64,000 nt of DNA from VFKU01 sp964620045 (GTDB lineage: Bacteria; Hydrogenedentota; Hydrogenedentia; Hydrogenedentales; GCA-2746185). The notes under the pieces were generated by a model, which was not told the DNA's origin, searched no databases, and saw only the letters and a list, made by a program, of their open reading frames with translations. Shown here piece by piece: positions 43,211-51,263 of this stretch. Every line of letters starts with the position of its first letter. The stretch's first letter is position 1. The position numbers and the translations under genes are program-made. Where the stretch lies: positions 47,199 to 111,198 of the forward strand of contig CAZUJL010000013.1 of NCBI GenBank assembly GCA_964620045.1, read 5' to 3'.

Positions 43211-44098
43211 TCAATCAAAGGCCAGCGCCGGGGCCTTCTCTATTTCGCCAATGAATCCCGAAAGCGTGGCGAAGCGAATGGTCGGCGTGCCGATCTGGTC
43301 GACGCCCTCAATCAACCGCCACGCGGGGTGTGAACACGATATCAATTTGAGCGGGTCATTGCCGCTTGCCGCGAAGTCATCGTGGGCGGCGGCGTTGGCA
43401 ATGCGCACCAGCGCGGCCAGCTTCGGCGCCTTGGATACCGATAGATCGCGCCCGGGGCCGTCGTGGTGATTCAACAGCGCGGCGCGCAGGGAGTCCGGCA
43501 GATTCCACACGGACGCGAGTGCCGCGATGACGTCCGCGTGGTCAAATCCGAATTTTTCGCGCTCGACCTCGTGCAGCGTGCGCCCGGTGCGCTTGGCATC
43601 AAGGTAGAGGTTGCGATATTCGCCTTCCAGTTGCCGCCACAACACCATCTTGCCCACATCGTGCAGCAGACCGGCGATAAAGTCCTCGCCCTGAAACGCA
43701 CCCTTGGTGTGGCTGCCGAGTTTTTTGGCGATCGCGGCCACGCGCGTCGAGTGTGCCCATAGGCCATGCTGATGCAACAGCATCTCGGTATCTTTGTCGC
43801 GCAGCGCGTCGAGTACCGCGACGCCAATCACAATATTACGCACCTCGCGCACACCGAGGATCACGAGTGCGAGCTTGAGCGTACCGACGACCTGGCGCAT
43901 GCCGTAATACGGCGAGTTGCTGACCTTGAGCAGCTTCGCGGTCAGCGCCGGGTCGCGCTCGATCACGCGGCTGACATCCGACAGCGCGACATCCGGATTC
44001 GTCGTCAGCGCCATCACTTCGCCGACCACCGACGGCATCGCCGGCAAATCCCCTACTTTTGAAATGATCTTTCCGAGTGTACCGTTGCCTTCCGACAT
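43211..44098 (-). CDS. HDOD domain signalling protein
   Basis: A 295-residue protein covering a full HDOD domain (about 15-215): LPAMPSVVGEVM, ERDPALTAKLLKVSNSPYYG, LGVREVRNIVIG and FIAGLLHDVGKMVL. HDOD proteins are HD-like modules, often not phosphohydrolases, linked to chemotaxis, c-di-GMP or stress signalling. There is no receiver or GGDEF domain in this copy. Confidence 0.92.
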   Translation of the reverse strand: MSEGNGTLGKIISKVGDLPAMPSVVGEVMALTTNPDVALSDVSRVIERDPALTAKLLKVSNSPYYGMRQVVGTLKLALVILGVREVRNIVIGVAVLDALRDKDTEMLLHQHGLWAHSTRVAAIAKKLGSHTKGAFQGEDFIAGLLHDVGKMVLWRQLEGEYRNLYLDAKRTGRTLHEVEREKFGFDHADVIAALASVWNLPDSLRAALLNHHDGPGRDLSVSKAPKLAALVRIANAAAHDDFAASGNDPLKLISCSHPAWRLIEGVDQIGTPTIRFATLSGFIGEIEKAPALAFD

Positions 44099-44137
44099 CC
44101 ATTCCCCCTGAACTTCGTTTGCAGCAAAACAGAAAAA

Positions 44138-44965
44138 CTAGCGCGTCAACAGCACGGGACAAGGCGCGTGGTTGATCACATACTGCGTCGTGCTCCCCAA
44201 CAACAACTCGCGGACTTTCGAGTGGCCATAAGCCCCCATGACCAGCAAGTCCGCCTGGCGCTCGCGCGCGAAATCGACGATGACTTCGCGCGGGTCCCCT
44301 TCGCGCGCAGTATATTCTACCTGTAAGTCGTGCGCTTGGAGATATTGCTTGGCTTCGTCCAGCACGCCGTTGCCCGATTTCGACACAGCGAGCACTTCAA
44401 ACGGCACGAGCCACGTCTCGCCGATACTTGTGGCAAATTGGAGCGCATGCCGCGCGTGCGCGCTGCCGTCGTAGGCCACGACGAAGCGGCGAATCTGCGC
44501 CTCTTTGCGCCCGGTCACGAGCACCGGACATTTCGCATGGCGCACAACGCTTTCCGTCGTTGACCCCACGAGGCCGCCGAGAAATTCATCAAACTCGCCG
44601 CCGCGCCCCATCACGACCAGATCGGCCAGTTCGCTTTGTTCCACGATCGCCTGCGTCACGGAGCCGGTGATCTGCAGCGGCTTGAATTGCACGCCGGACT
44701 TCTCCGCCCGTTGGCGGAAGTCCTCAAGTGCGGCCTTGCCCTTTTCTTCCAGGATGAGGGCCATGTTGTTTTGGTAATTCACGTAAGGCGCGGTGCCGAG
44801 CGAAGCAGAGATGTCGCGTAGAAATGGACCTTCGAGAAGGCGGATATCGATGATATGCAACCCGACGAGCGAGGCATCGTGTTGCTTGGCGAGGCCGACC
44901 CCATAATGCACGCCAAGGGAGGCGTGTTCGCTCCCATCGGTCGGCACAAGGATCTGCTTAATCAT
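44138..44965 (-). CDS. Tandem universal stress protein
   Basis: A 275-residue protein with two UspA domains (about 1-150 and 152-275). The second has an exact ATP-type motif G-x2-G-x9-G-S in MGAYGHSKVRELLLGST. The first has a close variant, MGRGGEFDEFLGGLVGST. Both domains end in the usual CPVL-T strand. It likely binds ATP and acts in stress survival. Confidence 0.93.
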   Translation of the reverse strand: MIKQILVPTDGSEHASLGVHYGVGLAKQHDASLVGLHIIDIRLLEGPFLRDISASLGTAPYVNYQNNMALILEEKGKAALEDFRQRAEKSGVQFKPLQITGSVTQAIVEQSELADLVVMGRGGEFDEFLGGLVGSTTESVVRHAKCPVLVTGRKEAQIRRFVVAYDGSAHARHALQFATSIGETWLVPFEVLAVSKSGNGVLDEAKQYLQAHDLQVEYTAREGDPREVIVDFARERQADLLVMGAYGHSKVRELLLGSTTQYVINHAPCPVLLTR

Positions 44966-44993
44966 GCGGCCCTACCCCTTCCGCCCCCTAGAC

Positions 44994-45641
44994 TTACAGT
45001 GTAGCGGAGGCCGCGCCCTGCATTACAAATTCGCCGAAGGCGCGGAGGATCGCGATGCCCTCGTGCTGGCTCTTCTCGGGGTGGAACTGTGCGCCGAAGA
45101 CATTGCCGCGGCCAACGAGCGACGCAAAGCGAACGCCGTAGTTCGTCGTGGCGTAGATGATCGAGGGGTCGGTCGTGTCGGGGTGATAACTGTGCACGAA
45201 ATAGACATACGGCGTTTGCGAGGTGTACTTGAGAAGCGGGCACGGACGGCTCGGAACCGGATCGAGGGTGTTCCAGCCCATCTGTGGCACCTTAAGGCCG
45301 GTCTGCGCGGTGTCCGGAAAGCGCACGACGCGTCCCGGCAAGATGCCGAGTCCGGGCGAGCCTTCGCCTTCGACGCCGTAGTCGAAGAGCAACTGCATGC
45401 CGACGCAAATTCCAAACAAAGGCTTGTCGTTCCGAACTTGTTTCAGGATCGGCTCAACGAAACCCTTTTCTTTTAGGCCGTTGAAACAGTCGCGAAACGC
45501 ACCGACGCCGGGCAACACAATACCTGCCGCCTCGTCGAGATCGGCTGGATCGCCGGAAATCACAGCATCGAACCCGGCGCGTTCGAGACCTTTCTGTGCG
45601 CTGTGCAGGTTCCCCATGCCGTAATCGACGATGACGATCAC
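44994..45641 (-). CDS. hisH: Imidazole glycerol phosphate synthase glutamine amidotransferase subunit
   Basis: A 215-residue class I glutaminase feeding ammonia to HisF. The nucleophile C79 is in GICVGMQLLFDYG, and the His/Glu pair lies in AQFHPEKSQ near residue 195. It overlaps hisB by 4 bp. hisF and hisA are not in the window. Confidence 0.95.
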   Translation of the reverse strand: MIVIVDYGMGNLHSAQKGLERAGFDAVISGDPADLDEAAGIVLPGVGAFRDCFNGLKEKGFVEPILKQVRNDKPLFGICVGMQLLFDYGVEGEGSPGLGILPGRVVRFPDTAQTGLKVPQMGWNTLDPVPSRPCPLLKYTSQTPYVYFVHSYHPDTTDPSIIYATTNYGVRFASLVGRGNVFGAQFHPEKSQHEGIAILRAFGEFVMQGAASATL

Positions 45642-46228
45642 GTCTGGATGACTCCCTTGGTCGACGGCACACCCTTTACGCGCGGATCATGGCTGAGCGC
45701 TTCGCCCAATGCACGGGCGAAGGCCTTGAACATAACCTCCACGGCGTGGTGAGCGTTGCTGCTGTACCGCAGGACGACGTGCAGGGTGATCCGCGCGTTC
45801 ATCGCGAAGGCGCGCAGGAATTCCTCGGCCAGTTCAGTGTCGAATTCGCCCAGTTTCACTTTGGGGACATCCGCCCGGTACACCAGAAACGGCCGGCCGC
45901 TGAAGTCCACGGCGGCCTCGGCAAGGGCTTCGTCCATCGGGATCACGGAGTGACCGAAACGGCGGATGCCTTCCGGGGTGCCGATGGCTTTCAGAAAGGC
46001 CTGGCCCAAGGCGATGCCGACATCCTCGACCGTGTGGTGCGCGTCGATATGAAGGTCACCCTCGGCCTTCACCTTGATATCGAAGAAGCCGTGTTTGGCG
46101 AGGTGCGTGAGCATGTGGTCGAAGAATCCGACACCGGTCGAGATATCGGATTGCCCGGTGCCGTCAAGGTTGACGGATACCTGGATCTTGGTTTCCTTCG
46201 TCTGGCGGGATACTTCGCCCTGCCGCAT
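45638..46228 (-). CDS. hisB: Imidazoleglycerol-phosphate dehydratase
   Basis: A 196-residue monofunctional HisB dehydrating IGP to imidazole acetol phosphate. The metal-binding motifs DHMLTHLAKH, DAHHTVEDVGIALG and NAHHAVEVMFKAFARAL are all present. There is no fused histidinol phosphatase. It is translationally coupled to hisH. Confidence 0.96.
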   Translation of the reverse strand: MRQGEVSRQTKETKIQVSVNLDGTGQSDISTGVGFFDHMLTHLAKHGFFDIKVKAEGDLHIDAHHTVEDVGIALGQAFLKAIGTPEGIRRFGHSVIPMDEALAEAAVDFSGRPFLVYRADVPKVKLGEFDTELAEEFLRAFAMNARITLHVVLRYSSNAHHAVEVMFKAFARALGEALSHDPRVKGVPSTKGVIQT

Positions 46229-46264
46229 GCCTGCTCCCTTTCGCCGGGTAACCCGGTGTGCCGG

Positions 46265-46990
46265 TCAGCGGCCGAGGAACAGCCGCTCCGCAAGGAACGC
46301 GGGCAGTCCGGCGCCGGTGATTTTGTCGGCGGTCTGCTTAATTGGATAGTTAATGCGCACCAACTGGAATATGTTGGTGGTGGTATCGAAGATACCAAAG
46401 GACGCGCGCGGGTCACCGTCGCGGGGCTGGCCGACCGAGCCGGGGTTCACGAAGTACAACTTGTCACCGCTGAGGTCGAATTTCATCTCCGCGTTGAAGC
46501 TGTACGCGCCGTCGCGCGAGAAAATACCGGGGCTGTGCGTGTGGCCGAAGAAGCAAATCCGGCAGCCTTGATCCTGCACCTGGCGAATGTGCGGCAGGAT
46601 GTCCTCCCAGTTGAAGAGGTATGAGTTGCGGTTATTGGGTGAACCGTGGACGGCGAGGAAGTTTCCGAACTTCTGCACATCGGGCAGCCCGCGCAACCAT
46701 TCGAGGTTGTCTTTGCGAAGCGTCTCGCGGGTCCACATCGCGGCGGAGAGCGCCACAGGATTAAAGCCCCAAGGCTCTTCGAGTCCGCAGGCGACTGCGT
46801 CGTGGTTGCCGCAAATCGTCGGGATGTTGCGCTGCCGCATGAGGTCGCAGCATTCGTTCGGGTTCGCGTTGTAGCCAACGATGTCGCCGAGATTAATAAT
46901 TTTATCGACGCCAATTTTATCGATGTGGGCGAGGACCGAGAGCGTCGCCTCAAGGTTGGCATGGTTGTCAGAAATAATGGCGTAGCGCAA
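46265..46990 (-). CDS. Calcineurin-type metallophosphoesterase
   Basis: A 241-residue phosphoesterase with the five metal blocks: SDNHAN (D8, H10), GDIVGYN, GNHDAV, AVHGSP and FGHTHSPG. It resembles YfcE/DR1281-like single-domain enzymes; the substrate is unknown. The start is 36 bp upstream of hisB on the same strand. Confidence 0.9.
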   Translation of the reverse strand: MRYAIISDNHANLEATLSVLAHIDKIGVDKIINLGDIVGYNANPNECCDLMRQRNIPTICGNHDAVACGLEEPWGFNPVALSAAMWTRETLRKDNLEWLRGLPDVQKFGNFLAVHGSPNNRNSYLFNWEDILPHIRQVQDQGCRICFFGHTHSPGIFSRDGAYSFNAEMKFDLSGDKLYFVNPGSVGQPRDGDPRASFGIFDTTTNIFQLVRINYPIKQTADKITGAGLPAFLAERLFLGR

Positions 46991-47178
46991 CAGGTTGCCC
47001 TTCCGCTGTCCCCAATCGTTCAGGCGACAGGGTCCGTATGCTATGTAAACAGCAAGCCGGACGACGCGTTACCCGTGCGTCGCCCCGGGAATTTATCCGT
47101 CTCTGCCCTTCCCGGCAAAGGGCGGTAGTATACGCAAAAGAGTTCCAGATTTCTCAAGTACGTAAACCCGCCGTCGCG

Positions 47179-47787
47179 TTATGCGGGGGATGCGGGGCCC
47201 TTCAGCGAATCGTAGTCCACCGTCAGGTGTTTTCCACCGTCCAAATACCGGGCAAGCATGAACAGCGTATCGCTCAGACGGTTCAAAAAACTGAGGATAT
47301 GGTCGCTTTTAAACGCCGGCACGGCCTCTTTCAATCGCACGGCCGCGCGCTCGGCATGGCGTGCCAGGGTGCACGCATAATCGATACGTGCCGCAAGCGG
47401 ATTGGACGCGGACAGCACAAACTGACGCGGGAGTTTAGTGGTGGCTTCGAGGCCCGCCTGGAAAGCTTCGAGCTGCGCGAGGTGTTCCGGGCCGACATCC
47501 ACCTTGCGGTATTCGGGTTTCTTATTCTCCGGATCGTTGCACTGGGAACCGATCAGAAAATAAATATGAAGCGCCCAGCGAAGGAACTCTGCAATGCGGT
47601 CAGCGTCCGCACGACCCGAGGCCAGCACTTCGAGGCGGCACAGCGCCGTATAAGAACGCAGTGCATCGATCTGGCCGCAGCATTCGAGAATCGGGTGCGA
47701 CTTCGGCAGCGTGACGCCCGCGATCGTGACAGTGGTGCCTTGGTCGCCCTTCTTCGTCGTGACTTGCGATCGCGGTTCGCCGGCCAT
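47179..47787 (-). CDS. PduO-type cob(I)alamin adenosyltransferase
   Basis: A 202-residue ATR with the N-terminal ATP loop TTKKGDQGTT, a central helix core, and the C-terminal signature ARHAERAAVRL and ILSFLNRLSDTLFMLAR. It makes adenosylcobalamin from cob(I)alamin and ATP. Some positions in the ATP loop region differ from the usual T-x-x-G-D-x-G-x-T, but the blocks align. No other cobalamin genes are near. It is followed upstream by xth with a 3-bp gap. Confidence 0.86.
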   Translation of the reverse strand: MAGEPRSQVTTKKGDQGTTVTIAGVTLPKSHPILECCGQIDALRSYTALCRLEVLASGRADADRIAEFLRWALHIYFLIGSQCNDPENKKPEYRKVDVGPEHLAQLEAFQAGLEATTKLPRQFVLSASNPLAARIDYACTLARHAERAAVRLKEAVPAFKSDHILSFLNRLSDTLFMLARYLDGGKHLTVDYDSLKGPASPA

Positions 47788-47790
47788 GGG

Positions 47791-48555
47791 TTATTTCAGC
47801 ACAACGGAGACCGGGCAATGGTCTGAGCCGTTCACGTCACTGAGAATCTTCGCGGACTTCACGCCGGACAGGAAATCCTTGTTCACGCAGTGGTAGTCGA
47901 TTCTCCAGCCTACGTTGGTCGCGCGTGCGTTGCCGCGGAACGACCACCACGTGTAGTGCCCCGGATCTTTCGTGAAGTGTCGAAACGTATCGACATATCC
48001 CGCGCCGAGAAACTCGGTCATGGCGGCACGTTCTTCGGGACGATATCCTGCCGTGTCTTCATTCTGTTTCGGGCGCGCGAGATCAATTTCCGTGTGCGCG
48101 ATGTTGTAATCGCCGCAGACGACGAGATTCTTTCCCTGCTTCACCAGTTTGTTGCACAGCTTGGTCATCGCGGTGACGAAATCGAGCTTGTACTTGATCC
48201 GCTTGCGCTCAGGCTGGCTGTTCGGAAAGTAGGCGTTGACGACGGTGAACTTCGGGTATTCCGCGATGATGACGCGGCCTTCGGCATCGAATTCACCGAT
48301 GCCCATGCCGATCACCGATTGCGGTTCCTTTTTCGTGTAGACCGCCACGCCGGAGTAACCCTTTTTTTGCGCCGGCATCCAGTAGGACGTGTAGCCCTTG
48401 GGTTTGCGATGCTCGTCGGAGAGGTCGTCCGGCAGCGCGCGGCTTTCCTGCAGGCAAAGAACGTCTGGCTGCGCCTTGTCGAGCCATTGCAGGAAGCCCT
48501 TGCCCAGCACGGACCGCATTCCATTCACATTCCACGAGATAATTTCGGTCGGCAT
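47791..48555 (-). CDS. xth: Exodeoxyribonuclease III / AP endonuclease
   Basis: A 254-residue ExoIII-type nuclease of base excision repair. Motifs are SWNVNGMRS, LCLQESRA (E), SGVAVYTKK, CGDYNIAHTEIDLA, WRIDYH and the terminal GSDHCPV with the catalytic histidine. The length is normal. It is divergent from the Lon-N gene. Confidence 0.95.
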   Translation of the reverse strand: MPTEIISWNVNGMRSVLGKGFLQWLDKAQPDVLCLQESRALPDDLSDEHRKPKGYTSYWMPAQKKGYSGVAVYTKKEPQSVIGMGIGEFDAEGRVIIAEYPKFTVVNAYFPNSQPERKRIKYKLDFVTAMTKLCNKLVKQGKNLVVCGDYNIAHTEIDLARPKQNEDTAGYRPEERAAMTEFLGAGYVDTFRHFTKDPGHYTWWSFRGNARATNVGWRIDYHCVNKDFLSGVKSAKILSDVNGSDHCPVSVVLK

Positions 48556-48685
48556 CGGTCCCCCGCTCTATTTTTTGCAAACCGCGATCATATCGCCGTG
48601 CGCGGCGCGCGATCAATGGCCCGTCGACGTTGCCGTAGCCGCGCCGCCACACTATACTTTCTGAAACTTAACGAAAAAGCCTGCC

Positions 48686-49333
48686 GTGGATCTCATGTTT
48701 CTCGCCATTTTTCCTCTGCAACTCGCGCTGTTTCCCGGCGAGGCGATTCCCCTGCACATCTTCGAGCCGCGCTACCGCCAGCTCATCGCCGAGTGCCGAG
48801 ACGAAGGCATCCATTTCGGCATCCCCACCTACGCGCAGGGCAATCTCGCGGCATACGCCACTGAGGTTGAGTTGGTGAACATCGCGAAGACCTACGACAC
48901 CGGCGAGATGGACATCGTCGTGCGCGGGGTACGCGTGTTCCGCATCGTCGAAGTGCAACAGGAAGTGCCGAACAAACTGTACTCAGGCGCCAAGGTCGAG
49001 TATCCGCAGGATGATCCGGCGTTTGACGAAGACACGCGCACGAAACTTCTTGAAAAATTCGACGCACTCTTCAAATTGGTTGGCGAGAAGAAACCGGAAC
49101 TGGATGAAACCCACGGCGCGGCCTACGCCGTCGCGCCGCATGTCGGGCTCGCGCTGTGGCAGCGCGTGGAGTTGCTGTCGATGCCGGCTGAACGAAAGCG
49201 GCAGGAATTTTTGCTCGCGCACATCGAAAAGGCGCTCAAGACCATCCGCGAGCAAAAAGGAACCAAGACCTTCGCGCGCGGCAGCGGCAATGGGAATGGC
49301 AAGAGCAACGGGAACGGACACGTGAAGCTATGA
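48686..49333 (+). CDS. Lon N-terminal domain (PUA-like) protein
   Basis: A 215-residue protein with the Lon substrate-binding domain alone: AIFPLQLALFPGEAIPLHIFEPRYRQLI followed by DIVVRGVRVFRI. It has a low-complexity Gly/Asn/Lys tail (NGNGKSNGNGH). It lacks the AAA and protease domains. Start GTG at 48686; ATG at 48695 is also possible. The stop overlaps the Nif3 start by 4 bp. Confidence 0.9.
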   Translation: MDLMFLAIFPLQLALFPGEAIPLHIFEPRYRQLIAECRDEGIHFGIPTYAQGNLAAYATEVELVNIAKTYDTGEMDIVVRGVRVFRIVEVQQEVPNKLYSGAKVEYPQDDPAFDEDTRTKLLEKFDALFKLVGEKKPELDETHGAAYAVAPHVGLALWQRVELLSMPAERKRQEFLLAHIEKALKTIREQKGTKTFARGSGNGNGKSNGNGHVKL

Positions 49334-50439
49334 AAGTCGCCGACGTCATCAAGGTGATGGATGAATGGGCGCCACCGGCGCTGGCGTATTCGTGGGACAA
49401 ATCCGGGCTCGCAACGGGTTCACCCGACGATCGCGTGACCAGCGTGGTGACCTGCCTCACCGTCACGCGCGAGGCGTTCGCGGCCGCGAAAAAAACTAAA
49501 GCACAGATGATCGTGTCGCACCATCCGCTGATCTGGGATGCGCTGGCGACCTTGCGCAACGACGACGCACGCGCGGCGCTGTGTCTTGATATTGCCGCCG
49601 CAGGGATCGCGTGCTACTCCGCGCACACGAATCTGGACGTCGCGCGATTCGGGGTCAATCGGCTGCTCGCCGCGAAGCTGGGTGCTGCTAATCCCGCGCC
49701 GCTGTTTCCAGTGTCGCACGCGGAAATGTGGAAGCTCGTGACTTTTGTGCCCGACACGCATCTCGCGAAGGTACGCGACGCGGTCTGTGGCACAAGCGAA
49801 GCCGGCGGTATCGGCAAGTACACGCACTGCACCTTCAGTGTCTCCGGCACCGGAACCTTCATGCCCGGGCCGAACGCGAAGCCCTTTTCGGGCGAAAAAT
49901 CTAAGCTCAACGAAGAGCCCGAGCGACGCTTTGAAACGATTTTCCCGAAGCACGCCCTGCCGCATGTGATGCGTGCGCTGCGCGAAGCCCATCCCTACGA
50001 GGAAATCGCCTACGACCTCGTGAAATTGGAAAACGCGGACCCGAATATTTCATTGGGCGCGCGGTTCGCCTTGGAAAAACCCCGCGCGCTTGGTGACTTC
50101 GCGAGCCTGGTCCGCAAAGCGCTGTCGTTGTCGCATGTTCGCGTAACCGGGGACCAGAAGCGCAAGGTGCGCACGATCGCCGTGATGGGCGGCGCGGGCG
50201 GTTCGCACGCGGCCGACGTTCCGGCGGATGTGGATGTATTCGTCACCGGCGACGTGAAGTATCACGAGGCCCTGGATGCCGCCGAGCGCGGACTGGCCAT
50301 CATCGATGCAGGGCACCACGGCACGGAACTGCCGATCGTGTCGCTCATCGCCTCGCAGTTGAAGTCCGTTCTGCCAAAACTTCGCGTCACTCCGTTCCTC
50401 GAACCCGATCCCTTCACCGCGATCACGGGCAAGCGATGA
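49330..50439 (+). CDS. Nif3-family dinuclear metal-centre protein
   Basis: A 369-residue YqfO/YbgI-like protein. The metal site shows SHHPLIW in the N-terminal half and AGHHGTE in the C-terminal half. Between them (about 130-235) sits the PII/CutA-like insertion that makes longer family members, with KYTHCTFSVSGTGTF and AHPYEEIAYDL. The function is unsettled; roles as GTP cyclohydrolase-like or metal-dependent hydrolase have been proposed. It is coupled to Lon-N and tsaE by 4-bp overlaps. Confidence 0.92.
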   Translation: MKVADVIKVMDEWAPPALAYSWDKSGLATGSPDDRVTSVVTCLTVTREAFAAAKKTKAQMIVSHHPLIWDALATLRNDDARAALCLDIAAAGIACYSAHTNLDVARFGVNRLLAAKLGAANPAPLFPVSHAEMWKLVTFVPDTHLAKVRDAVCGTSEAGGIGKYTHCTFSVSGTGTFMPGPNAKPFSGEKSKLNEEPERRFETIFPKHALPHVMRALREAHPYEEIAYDLVKLENADPNISLGARFALEKPRALGDFASLVRKALSLSHVRVTGDQKRKVRTIAVMGGAGGSHAADVPADVDVFVTGDVKYHEALDAAERGLAIIDAGHHGTELPIVSLIASQLKSVLPKLRVTPFLEPDPFTAITGKR

Positions 50440-50918
50440 CCGCGGCAACACCCGAGCGTTTGTCCCTCACGACGCGTTCCGCCGCCGAGACCCAGGCCGT
50501 CGGCCGTGCGTTGATGGACCTTCTCCCCCACGGCACGCTGATCGCCCTCTACGGCGACCTGGGCGCGGGCAAGACCTGCCTCGTGCGCGGCATGGCCGAG
50601 GCCGTCGGCATGATGGAGCGCGTCACAAGCCCGACCTTCACGCTCGTCCACGAGTACCGTGGCGATCGCACGCTCTACCATCTCGATCTCTACCGGCTCA
50701 TGTCCCCCGAGCAAGTGCTGCACCTCGGCTACGAAGACCTTTTCGATCCGGGTGACGGCCTCTGCGTCGTCGAATGGGCCGAGCGCGCCGAAGGCATGCT
50801 GCCCGAGCGCCGCGTAGACATCCGCCTCACCCACAACGGCGGCGACGCACGCAGCATCGCGATCGAAAACCGCGGCGTAATGCCGATGGGCTGGGAACGC
50901 AGACTCGGCGACCACTAG
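50436..50918 (+). CDS. tsaE: tRNA threonylcarbamoyladenosine biosynthesis ATPase TsaE
   Basis: A 160-residue P-loop protein. Walker A GDLGAGKT is at 40-47, followed by the switch SPTFTLVHEY and the LYHLDLYRL block, then the VEWAER motif. With TsaB and TsaD it makes t6A37 on tRNAs. Those partners are not in the window. It overlaps the Nif3 gene by 4 bp. Confidence 0.95.
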   Translation: MTAATPERLSLTTRSAAETQAVGRALMDLLPHGTLIALYGDLGAGKTCLVRGMAEAVGMMERVTSPTFTLVHEYRGDRTLYHLDLYRLMSPEQVLHLGYEDLFDPGDGLCVVEWAERAEGMLPERRVDIRLTHNGGDARSIAIENRGVMPMGWERRLGDH

Positions 50919-51044
50919 GAATACCGCACGCGCGTTCCAGAAGGGAATTTTTCGTTTCACATCTCCGTTCGCTCGGATAGGAATCTGGTGTTCTGCGAAC
51001 GTGATTGAGGAATGCGCGACGCGGCATTCCCGGAAGAACCGGCC

Positions 51045-51209
51045 ATGGGATTGGTGCTGCTGATCGTACTGATCGTTTTGTTGGTGGGCGGTCTGCCCAC
51101 GTGGGGCTATAACCGGAGTTGGGGATACGGCCCCTCAGGGCTGCTGGGAACAATCCTCATTATCGTGATCGTGCTACTGCTGCTGGGCTATCTGCCGCGC
51201 GGGTTCTAG
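51045..51209 (+). CDS. DUF3309 small membrane protein
   Basis: A 54-residue hydrophobic peptide with two TM segments around the block PTWGYNRSWGYGPSG and the tail ILIIVIVLLLLGYLPRGF, the DUF3309 pattern. I chose the ATG at 51045 because GGAAGAA precedes it and family members begin at this point. The function is unknown; the family is common as a stress-linked small protein. Confidence 0.82.
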   Translation: MGLVLLIVLIVLLVGGLPTWGYNRSWGYGPSGLLGTILIIVIVLLLLGYLPRGF

Positions 51210-51263
51210 TTACGCCATCCCTTCGACGCGATTGCCGTCAGGATCGGCAATCACGCTTTCGTG
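51210..51263 (-). pseudogene. C-terminal remnant of a glyoxalase/VOC-like gene
   Basis: On the minus strand, in a different frame from the BNR gene, codons 51263-51210 read HESVIADPDGNRVEGMA then TAA. The ADPDGNRVE segment is typical of the last metal-ligand strand of VOC-family proteins. No upstream part of such a protein exists in that frame. It may be a gene end left when the BNR gene arrived, or a chance match of 17 residues. Confidence 0.35.
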
